Below are positions 52,095 through 59,087 of a stretch of 64,000 nt of DNA, piece by piece. The DNA is from Algoriphagus sp. (GTDB lineage: Bacteria > Bacteroidota > Bacteroidia > Cytophagales > Cyclobacteriaceae). The notes below the pieces were generated by a model. It saw only the letters and a list, made by a program, of their open reading frames with translations, searched no databases and was not told the origin of the DNA. The first letter of the stretch is position 1. Each line of letters opens with the position of its first letter. Both the position numbers and the translations under genes were made by a program. The DNA lies in contig JAQSDM010000004.1 in the NCBI GenBank assembly GCA_029945945.1, positions 62,001 to 126,000 on the forward strand. Reading direction: 5' to 3'.

Positions 52095-53351
52095 TCACTT
52101 GAAGTGCTTTTTCAAGGATGAAAGGTACCTCTTTTCCGGAAAAAGAAGGATTTTACTTTCTAAATTTTGAGAGGAGTAAATACTGGATTTTCCACTGAAG
52201 ATATAAGCAATCAAACAAGCAATCCCCAGGAAAACCCCAGACTCAATTCCAAAAAGCTCCATCCCCATAATCGTGCAGGCAATTGGAGTATTGGTGGCTC
52301 CTGAGAAAACTCCAACAAAGCCCATCCCTGCAAGGAGTGCAATCGGAAGAGGAATCCAGGCAGACATGGAGTTTCCCAAGGTTGCTCCTGTGAAAAACAA
52401 CGGCGTTACTTCACCTCCTTTGAATCCGGCTCCCAAAGTCAATCCGGTCAAACCCGTTTTCGCTAACCAATCATACCAGGGTAAAGGAGTTTCGAAAGCT
52501 TCCAGAATCCTGGGAACCCCTAGTCCGAGGTAAGTTGTGCTGTCCGAAATCCAGACAATTCCCCCGATCAACAGCCCGCCAATGAACGGCCTCAAGGGCG
52601 GATAGGAAATCATCTTTGAAAACTGACCGGAAAAAAATTGAGTAGTTTTTGAAAAAATCCTGGCCGAAATGCCAAAGGCAATCCCGGCAGGAATCACCCA
52701 AAGAAGGTTCCTCAAAGAGTGAATCGGAATGTCCGGAATGGAAAATTGAGTGTGTGAAACCTGCCAAACCAACTCACAAACCCAATGAGCAACGAAAGCT
52801 GTCAAAAATGCAGGAAAAAGCGATTTCCAACGGAATTTGCGATGAAGCATCCATTCCAACGCAAAAATTGCTCCGGCAAGCGGAGTTCCAAAGACAGATG
52901 CAAATCCTCCTGCAACACCTGCAATTAATACCAGTCTTCGGTTTTCTGCATGAAGCTTAAACCATTTCGTAAGCTGATCTGCGAGAGATCCTCCCATCTG
53001 TATAGCAGTCCCCTCACGTCCTGCTGATCCTCCAAAAAGGTGAGTAGCTAATGTCCCAAAAAGTACCAATGGAGCCATTTGGATAGGAATAGGATGAGTG
53101 GATTTATAGATTTCTTCCAGAATCAGATTATTCCCTTTGAGTGATTTTGAGCCATAGTGATGATAAATCCAACCTATTCCAAAGCCAGCAACCGGTAACA
53201 ATCCGATGACCCAAAGATGAGTTTCGCGATAATTAGTGGCCCATTCCAGGGCTATCAAAAACACAGCTGAAGCAGAGCCGGAGAGAATGCCGACTAAAGC
53301 CCCCAATCCCAGCCAGGATGAAAAATATCTTATAATTTCCTTCAGGTTCAA
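52095..53351 (-). CDS. CLC family antiporter, probable fluoride/proton type (CLC-F)
   Basis: A 418-residue CLC transporter. Signature GSAGREGT at 108-115 has the gating Glu113. Where Cl-selective CLC proteins have the Ser of GSGIP, here is GNNLI (Asn74), and the equivalent of the GxFAP loop is GGEVTP (Glu314, Thr316). Both replacements are features of the fluoride-exporting CLC-F clade, whose members include Bacteroidota. No fluoride riboswitch is seen upstream. The start is a TTG at 53351 because no ATG or GTG is available before a TAA 13 codons upstream. Confidence 0.75.
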   Translation of the reverse strand: MNLKEIIRYFSSWLGLGALVGILSGSASAVFLIALEWATNYRETHLWVIGLLPVAGFGIGWIYHHYGSKSLKGNNLILEEIYKSTHPIPIQMAPLVLFGTLATHLFGGSAGREGTAIQMGGSLADQLTKWFKLHAENRRLVLIAGVAGGFASVFGTPLAGAIFALEWMLHRKFRWKSLFPAFLTAFVAHWVCELVWQVSHTQFSIPDIPIHSLRNLLWVIPAGIAFGISARIFSKTTQFFSGQFSKMISYPPLRPFIGGLLIGGIVWISDSTTYLGLGVPRILEAFETPLPWYDWLAKTGLTGLTLGAGFKGGEVTPLFFTGATLGNSMSAWIPLPIALLAGMGFVGVFSGATNTPIACTIMGMELFGIESGVFLGIACLIAYIFSGKSSIYSSQNLESKILLFPEKRYLSSLKKHFK

Positions 53352-53488
53352 AATCCAAATTTTGGTTGCAAAATAGCGAGTTGAAGGTTAAGGAAGTAAT
53401 CAGGCTGATTTTTTGCAATTGTAAGATCGAGGAGTTGATCCTTCAACCAATTCGAGTCTTTTCAAGTTATCTTTCAAAAAATCACAAA

Positions 53489-54373
53489 ATGAAAAACATC
53501 CTCATCACCGGAGGTTCCGGACTTGTTGGTAAGGAAATTACTAAAATCCTGGAGTCAAAGGGTTATTCCGTTGCCTGGATGAGCCGATCTCCCCAAAGTC
53601 AAAAATCGTTTTTGTGGAATGTCGAAAAGAACCAAATCGAACCTGAAGCGATCGAATGGGCCGATGCGATCATTCATTTGGCGGGAACAGGTGTGGCAGA
53701 AAAAAGATGGACTGCTGAGCGAAAGAAAGACATTTTGGAGTCCAGAACTCAAAGCACTGAATTGCTTTATCAAACAATAGAAAAGGCTAATAAAAGGCCC
53801 AGCACCTTTATTTCTGCCTCTGCGGTTGGCTTTTATGGCTTCAATACGGGTACAAATCTCGTGGATGAAAACAGCCTGGCCGGGTCTGATTTTTTGGCTG
53901 GAGTGGTCGTTGCCTGGGAAAATGAAGTGAAGAAAATGGAGGGGCTCGATTTGAGAACAGTACTCCTCCGAATCGGAATTGTTTTGTCGGAAGAAGGCGG
54001 AGCATTAAGCGAAATGCTCAAGCCGCCCGTTGCTGCGCCGCTTGGTTCAGGAGATCAATGGATGAGTTGGATTCACATTCAGGATTTGGCTAGGATGTTC
54101 GTTTTTGCTTTGGAGAAAACCACTTTGCAAGGAGTCTTCAATGCTGTCGCCCCTAATCCTGCCACAAATCAGCAACTAACCCAAGCCGCTGCAAAAGCAA
54201 AAGGAAAGCCCTATGTCGGAATTGGTGTTCCGGGATTCGCACTGAAACTTGTTTTGGGGGAAATGGCAGCAATGGTTTTGGGTGGAAATCGCGTATCCTC
54301 ACAAAAAATCCAAAAAGCTGGTTTTGAGTTTGAATTTCCCGATTTAGAGCCGGCGTTGAAAGATTTATTCTAA
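53489..54373 (+). CDS. TIGR01777 family epimerase (NAD-dependent sugar-nucleotide epimerase-like, YfcH)
   Basis: SDR-extended NAD(P)-binding protein of 294 residues with Rossmann motif GGSGLVG near 8-14 and a YfcH/TIGR01777 C-terminal part (APNPATNQQLTQ, GVPGFALKLVLGEMA). Function unknown in the family despite wide conservation; a role in cell division has been suggested for relatives. The ATG at 53489 is taken because it starts just before the Rossmann motif. Divergent from the CLC gene. Confidence 0.82.
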   Translation: MKNILITGGSGLVGKEITKILESKGYSVAWMSRSPQSQKSFLWNVEKNQIEPEAIEWADAIIHLAGTGVAEKRWTAERKKDILESRTQSTELLYQTIEKANKRPSTFISASAVGFYGFNTGTNLVDENSLAGSDFLAGVVVAWENEVKKMEGLDLRTVLLRIGIVLSEEGGALSEMLKPPVAAPLGSGDQWMSWIHIQDLARMFVFALEKTTLQGVFNAVAPNPATNQQLTQAAAKAKGKPYVGIGVPGFALKLVLGEMAAMVLGGNRVSSQKIQKAGFEFEFPDLEPALKDLF

Positions 54374-54383
54374 GTTTGTTGGC

Positions 54384-54560
54384 TTAAATCCTTTTATTCC
54401 TGCCAATCAAAAACCAAAGAATTGTCCCCAAAAGCGGGACCAGAATCACAATCAGGATCCAAACCAGCCGATCGCTGGGGTTAGCAAATTTGCTTCTCAC
54501 TACATCAAAGATTGTATAGATGTAGATGATCAATCCGAGTGCTCTTAGTAGTCCATACAT
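54384..54560 (-). CDS. PLDc_N-domain micro-protein 1 (58 residues)
   Basis: A 58-residue protein with two hydrophobic segments (IIYIYTIFDVV and VWILIVILVPLLGTILWFLIG) and the motif FDVVRSKFANPSDRLVWILIVI. It is clearly related to the next two genes. The pattern (helix, VxRSxF...W..., second helix, GR-K) matches the N-terminal membrane module of cardiolipin synthases (PLDc_N), here as stand-alone protein. It is 4 bp after the middle copy. Confidence 0.72.
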   Translation of the reverse strand: MYGLLRALGLIIYIYTIFDVVRSKFANPSDRLVWILIVILVPLLGTILWFLIGRNKRI

Positions 54561-54564
54561 GATT

Positions 54565-54786
54565 TTACGAATTGTGAGTTTTAGTGCTTTTTCCCATTGC
54601 TAAATAGATGATCGGACCGAAAAATTGTGCAAACACAATGATTACTATCCAGATCATCTTCATGTTGGGGTCTTTGAAATTTGACCGCACGATATCAACC
54701 AGGCAGTAAACCCAAACGGCAAAATAGACCAAGCTGAAAATGATAAATGGTCCTGCGCCAATGTTTTGAACGAATAAAGGAGTCAT
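54565..54786 (-). CDS. PLDc_N-domain micro-protein 2 (73 residues)
   Basis: A 73-residue two-helix membrane protein with the same pattern: VYCLVDIVRSNFKDPNMKMIWIVIIVFAQFFGPIIYLAMGKSTK. It shares the (V/I)RSxF and W-I-x-I-x-x motif with its two neighbours. 11 bp after the third copy, so all three form one transcript. Confidence 0.78.
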   Translation of the reverse strand: MTPLFVQNIGAGPFIIFSLVYFAVWVYCLVDIVRSNFKDPNMKMIWIVIIVFAQFFGPIIYLAMGKSTKTHNS

Positions 54787-54797
54787 TTTTTGAAAAA

Positions 54798-55052
54798 TTA
54801 AGAGGTTGAGTTTTTTGTAAAGTCGGGATCAAATCTTCCATCTCTCTTTTTTGTTCTTTTGTTCATACTCAGATAGAGGAAAGTCCCGATTATTGGAACA
54901 AATACAATCAGGATCGCCCAAATCAATTTTGTATGAGAATCTTTAAAATCAGACCTGATCATGTGGATCAGTGCATAAATCCAAAATCCCAAATAAGAGA
55001 GTCCGGTAAGCTGCCAAAGTAAAATTCCATTTCCTGGTACGACCAAATCCAT
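54798..55052 (-). CDS. PLDc_N-domain micro-protein 3 (84 residues)
   Basis: An 84-residue protein with two membrane segments (WQLTGLSYLGFWIYALIHMI and LIWAILIVFVPIIGTFLYL) and the motif IRSDFKDSHTKLIWAILIVF, paralogous to the two micro-proteins downstream. It is the first of the three on the transcript, and is divergent from the M14 peptidase gene. Confidence 0.78.
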   Translation of the reverse strand: MDLVVPGNGILLWQLTGLSYLGFWIYALIHMIRSDFKDSHTKLIWAILIVFVPIIGTFLYLSMNKRTKKRDGRFDPDFTKNSTS

Positions 55053-55146
55053 AGCACTTCTTCAATTATTTTAACCACTGAACCAAAATAGGTTTTTTTA
55101 AGAAAACTTAGTTGGAATTTAGGCAAAAGTTTAATCCTCCTGTATT

Positions 55147-57702
55147 ATGAAGAAGTGTGCGTTGTCACTGCTTTTATCTCTCTTCTCCTTCCTGGCTATG
55201 GCTCAGGTGGACATGAGTTATTATTTACCAAAGGGCTTTACCTACAATCCGGCCATCCCCACACCCAAGCAAGTTCTGGGTTATGAAGTTGGAGAATGGC
55301 ATGTGACGCATGATCAATTGGTCATGTATATGAAGGCGGTAGCGGAAGCTTCCGATCGTGTGATTATTGAGGAAACAGGCAGAAGTTATGAAAAGCGTCC
55401 GCAGGTTTTGCTCACGATTTCTTCCCCGACAAATCTTGGAAAAATCAGCCAAATCAAAGCCGATCGAATGAAACTTCGGGACTCAGGAGCCGCTTCGGAT
55501 ATCGCTAATATGCCGGTGGTGATGTTTATGGGCTATTCAGTTCATGGAAATGAGCCCAGCGGATCAAATGCATCTTTGCTTTCGATCTATCATTTCGCAG
55601 CTGCAAATGAAATCGCAGCGGATCTCGAAAACATGGTTCTTTTGCTTGATCCGGCCATCAATCCTGACGGTCTGAATCGTTTTGCTTCGTGGGTCAATTC
55701 CCATAAAGCTTACAACATGAACGGTGATCCGAATAACCGAGAGTATAATGAAGCCTGGCCAAGAGGCCGGACCAACCATTACTGGTTTGATTTGAACCGA
55801 GACTGGTTGCCGGTGCAGCATCCTGAGTCAAGAAATCGTGTGAGAATTTTTCAGGAATGGCTTCCAAACGTTCACCTGGATTTTCATGAGATGGGTACCA
55901 ATAGTACTTTCTTTTTCCAGCCGGGCGTACCTACCCGAATGCACCCGCTTACTCCAGCCAAGAACTTTGAGCTGACCGAAAAAATAGGACAGTATCATGC
56001 GAAAGCTCTGGATCAGATAGGCTCTTTGTATTACACCCAGGAAAATTACGATGATTTCTACTACGGAAAAGGCTCCACCTATCCGGACGTGCAGGGATCG
56101 ATCGGGATACTATTTGAGCAAGCGAGCAGCAGAGGTCATTTGCAGGAAAGCGATAATGGAATGTTGAGTTTTCCTTTCACCATCAGAAATCAGTTTACTG
56201 CCAATCTTTCATCCTATCAGGCAACGAAGGAAATGCGTCAGGAATTAAATCAGTGGATGAAGGATTTCTACAAAAGTATCAAAACTGAAAGTGAAGCTGA
56301 TGTCAACAAGGCCTATATTTTTGGAGCGAAAGAGGATGACGCCAGAAGTTTTCACCTTGCAGATTTGATCGTTCAGCATGATATCAAAGTCTTCGGTCTG
56401 AAAGAAGATATTACTGTAAACGGCACTGAGTTTAAGAAAGGGAATTCCTACATCGTGCCGGCAGATCAACCTCAATACAGATTGATCAAAGCAATGTTTG
56501 AAACACGGACCACCTTCCAGGACAGCTTGTTTTATGACATCTCTGCCTGGACTTATCCGATGGCTTTCAACTTGGACTACATGGCTCTAAACAGCAAGAT
56601 TCTAAATCTGGCAAACGTTGAGCAAGTCAATAAATCAACTCTTGCTTTGGCACCTGGTAAGGTAATCGGCACAGCGGGAGCCTATCAATATGCGATGGAG
56701 TGGACAGATTATTATTCTCCAAAAGCAGCTTACAAACTTCTTAGCGCCGGATTCTTGGTTCGGATAGCTAATAATGAGTTTGCTACACCGGATGGGAAGA
56801 AATTTGGAAGAGGAACAATTTTGATAAGCAAAGGAGAATCCGGGCTGGATGATCAGGCATTTTTCCAAAAGCTAACTCAAATCGCAGTGAATTCGACTGT
56901 GGATATTCATGCCCTTTCCACCGGATACACGACAGGTATGACGATGGGCTCGCCTAATATTGCTGTTTTGAAAAAGCCGGAAATCGCATTGCTTGTAGAC
57001 GGCGGTGTGGACAGCTACGAAGCCGGAGAAATCTGGCATTTGCTGGATCAGCGTTTTGAAATGCCATTGACTCTGCTTCCTGTAGGGTCTGTAAATTCTG
57101 CAGCACTTGATCGATATAATGTATTGCTGATGCCTGATGGAAATTATACAAGTCTCGGTGCAAACGGTGCCGCGGCGATTAAATCCTGGGTTACCGGTGG
57201 AGGCACAATCGTAGCAAAAGGCGGAGCGATTCAGTTTCTTTCTAAAAATGAAATAGGGAATTTCACCTTCCGAGACAGTCCCGCTTCCGAAAAGGGACTT
57301 CAAAAGAAGTACTCAGAATATGAGAATACAACAGGTGCCAAAGTAACGGGTGGCGCTATTTTCAATGCCCGACTGGACATCACTCACCCGATCGGATATG
57401 GCTATATCAATCCTGATATCCACACGTTCAGAAATGATAACTTGTTTTTGGCACCATCGGAAAATCCTTACGCAAACCCATTGGTCTATACTGAGAACCC
57501 ATTGGCTTCAGGCTATTTGCACCCTTCTAATTTATCCGGAATTCAAAATGGAGCAGTAATCAGAGTTTCCGGAGTGGGAAAAGGAAGAATAATTGGATTT
57601 GCAGACAATCCAAACTTCAGAGCATTCTGGTTTGGAACCAATAAGCTGTTTATGAATTCAATCTTCTTCGGACAAATTATCCAGACCGGGACAACCCGAT
57701 AA
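55147..57702 (+). CDS. Secreted M14 family zinc carboxypeptidase
   Basis: An 851-residue exported metallopeptidase. A 20-residue signal peptide (ends AMAQ) precedes an N-terminal part and the peptidase domain with zinc ligands His133 and Glu136 (HGNEPSG), third ligand His247 (LDFHEMG) and probable catalytic Glu324 (FEQASSRG). The long C-terminal half (about 400 residues, ThuA/class I amidotransferase-like segments such as LLVDGGVDSYE) is common in the large Bacteroidota members. ATG at 55147. Confidence 0.88.
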   Translation: MKKCALSLLLSLFSFLAMAQVDMSYYLPKGFTYNPAIPTPKQVLGYEVGEWHVTHDQLVMYMKAVAEASDRVIIEETGRSYEKRPQVLLTISSPTNLGKISQIKADRMKLRDSGAASDIANMPVVMFMGYSVHGNEPSGSNASLLSIYHFAAANEIAADLENMVLLLDPAINPDGLNRFASWVNSHKAYNMNGDPNNREYNEAWPRGRTNHYWFDLNRDWLPVQHPESRNRVRIFQEWLPNVHLDFHEMGTNSTFFFQPGVPTRMHPLTPAKNFELTEKIGQYHAKALDQIGSLYYTQENYDDFYYGKGSTYPDVQGSIGILFEQASSRGHLQESDNGMLSFPFTIRNQFTANLSSYQATKEMRQELNQWMKDFYKSIKTESEADVNKAYIFGAKEDDARSFHLADLIVQHDIKVFGLKEDITVNGTEFKKGNSYIVPADQPQYRLIKAMFETRTTFQDSLFYDISAWTYPMAFNLDYMALNSKILNLANVEQVNKSTLALAPGKVIGTAGAYQYAMEWTDYYSPKAAYKLLSAGFLVRIANNEFATPDGKKFGRGTILISKGESGLDDQAFFQKLTQIAVNSTVDIHALSTGYTTGMTMGSPNIAVLKKPEIALLVDGGVDSYEAGEIWHLLDQRFEMPLTLLPVGSVNSAALDRYNVLLMPDGNYTSLGANGAAAIKSWVTGGGTIVAKGGAIQFLSKNEIGNFTFRDSPASEKGLQKKYSEYENTTGAKVTGGAIFNARLDITHPIGYGYINPDIHTFRNDNLFLAPSENPYANPLVYTENPLASGYLHPSNLSGIQNGAVIRVSGVGKGRIIGFADNPNFRAFWFGTNKLFMNSIFFGQIIQTGTTR

Positions 57703-57717
57703 GCTATAATTGAGTAT

Positions 57718-57748
57718 AAAATCCCGGGATTATTCTCGGGATTTTTTT
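57718..57748 (+). terminator. Rho-independent terminator of the M14 peptidase
   Basis: 9-bp stem from AAATCCCG and CGGGATTT with a 10-nt loop and a T-run of 7, 15 bp after the stop. Confidence 0.78.
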
Positions 57749-57820
57749 ATTTCCGATATATTCTCTCTTCGAAAAAGTATTTTGCCATTGAATCATTTGT
57801 CAGCCATCTTAATAAAACTC

Positions 57821-58945
57821 ATGAATTTCCTAAAAACACTTTCAGTTTTTTCCCTTTTTGCCTTGTGCTTTTCCGCACAGGGAGCATTTGCTCAGGACAT
57901 GTCCTTCGAGGACTACAATCCTCCATCAACCCTGAAGGTCCCGGAAAATCCTGTGAAACGAGCAAAGTTTCCTTTTGTCGATATTCACAGTCATCAGGGA
58001 GGAATCAATGAAGCGAAAATTGATCAGTTGATCGCCGAAATGAATGAGCTGAACATGGGTGTATTGATCAATCTGAGCGGAAGAGGCTTTGGTCAGGGCA
58101 ACAGCAATACCCAGCAGGAATACATCAAGGGTATGATCGGTGAGTTCAATACCCATGCGCCGGGCAGATTTATGGTTTTCACCAATATCAATTTCGCGGG
58201 TTTTGGACTGGAAGATTGGTCCAGACTTGCAGTGAAAGAGATGGAGGAGGATGTTGCAGCCGGAGCAAATGGCCTTAAAATATACAAGAGCCTGGGATTC
58301 TCTGTGAAAGACAACAATGGAAATCGCGTACCTGTTGATCATCCGGCTTTGGATGCAGTCTGGGCAAAAGCTGGCGAATTGGGAATCCCTGTTCTGATTC
58401 ATTCAGCCGATCCGGCTCAATTCTGGCAGCCCTTGGATTCGACAAATGAACGATGGTTGGAATTAAAATTGAACCCAAATCGGAAGAGGTCAGCGACTGA
58501 TCCGGTTCCTTTCGAGCAAATCATTGCTGAGCAACACAATGTTTTTGCGAAGCATCCCAAGACTACTTTCATCAATGCTCACATGGGATGGATGGCAAAC
58601 GACTTAGATGCAGCAGGGGCACATCTGGACAAATATCCAAACGTTAATTATGAAATCGGGGCGATCATCGCCGAATTGGGCCGTCAGCCGAGAAGAGGAA
58701 AAGAGTTTTTTGTGAAGTATCAGGACCGGATTCTTTTTGGAAAAGACGCCTACAACAAAGAGGAGTATTACACTTACTTCCGCGTTTTGGAGACAGAAGA
58801 TGAGTACTTCCCTTACTATAAAAAATATCACGCTTACTGGAAAATGTACGGACTGGGTTTGCCTGACGAAGTTTTGAAAAAAGTCTATTACAAAAATGCG
58901 CTTCGCATTGTGCCGAATATGGACAAGACACAGTTTCCGGATTAA
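57821..58945 (+). CDS. Exported amidohydrolase (metal-dependent TIM-barrel hydrolase)
   Basis: A 374-residue exported protein; the signal peptide ends GAFAQ. The domain has the metal motif DIHSHQ near the N-terminus, HSAD and NAHMGWM in the middle and the last ligand Asp in GKDAYNKEEYYTY. It resembles Amidohydro_2 family proteins such as uracil-sugar or lactone hydrolases (including L-fuconolactonase-like ones), so a sugar lactone is plausible but unproven. The ATG at 57821 opens on the signal peptide; further upstream in-frame codons have no signal-like sequence. Confidence 0.83.
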   Translation: MNFLKTLSVFSLFALCFSAQGAFAQDMSFEDYNPPSTLKVPENPVKRAKFPFVDIHSHQGGINEAKIDQLIAEMNELNMGVLINLSGRGFGQGNSNTQQEYIKGMIGEFNTHAPGRFMVFTNINFAGFGLEDWSRLAVKEMEEDVAAGANGLKIYKSLGFSVKDNNGNRVPVDHPALDAVWAKAGELGIPVLIHSADPAQFWQPLDSTNERWLELKLNPNRKRSATDPVPFEQIIAEQHNVFAKHPKTTFINAHMGWMANDLDAAGAHLDKYPNVNYEIGAIIAELGRQPRRGKEFFVKYQDRILFGKDAYNKEEYYTYFRVLETEDEYFPYYKKYHAYWKMYGLGLPDEVLKKVYYKNALRIVPNMDKTQFPD

Positions 58946-58954
58946 GAAATGCAT

Positions 58955-58970
58955 GATTCCGACAGGAATC
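58955..58970. other. Small hairpin GATTCC-gaca-GGAATC
   Basis: 6-bp stem with a GACA loop, 9 bp after the amidohydrolase stop. Followed by two more hairpins in the same 142-bp gap; there is no T-run after it. Likely part of the transcript end. Confidence 0.4.
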
Positions 58971-58977
58971 CTTCATG

Positions 58978-59000
58978 TAAAGAAAAGCTTGATTTCTTTA
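58978..59000. other. Small hairpin TAAAGAAA / TTTCTTTA
   Basis: 8-bp perfect stem with a 7-nt loop, second of three hairpins in the gap between the amidohydrolase and the TonB-dependent receptor. Confidence 0.4.
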
Positions 59001-59031
59001 CCTAAGCTCTGTGATTAGTTTGTATAAGAGG

Positions 59032-59080
59032 TTTCCCACAGATTAGCTCAGATTTATTTCCTGAGCTAATCTGTGGGAAA
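59032..59080. other. Long perfect inverted repeat (20-bp stem) between convergent genes
   Basis: TTTCCCACAGATTAGCTCAG is repeated inverted with a 9-nt loop, 20 bp without a mismatch. It lies 7 bp from the TonB-dependent receptor stop. It has no U-tract on either strand (only TCCCTTTT), so it is either a non-canonical bidirectional terminator or a REP-like element. Confidence 0.6.
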
Positions 59081-59087
59081 TCCCTTT

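Noticed and set aside
53352-53488. Search for a fluoride riboswitch upstream of the CLC gene
   Set aside because: No GGxGATGG-type crcB motif is present on either strand.
57926-58402. 158-residue minus-strand open frame
   Set aside because: Antisense to the amidohydrolase, which carries metal motifs.
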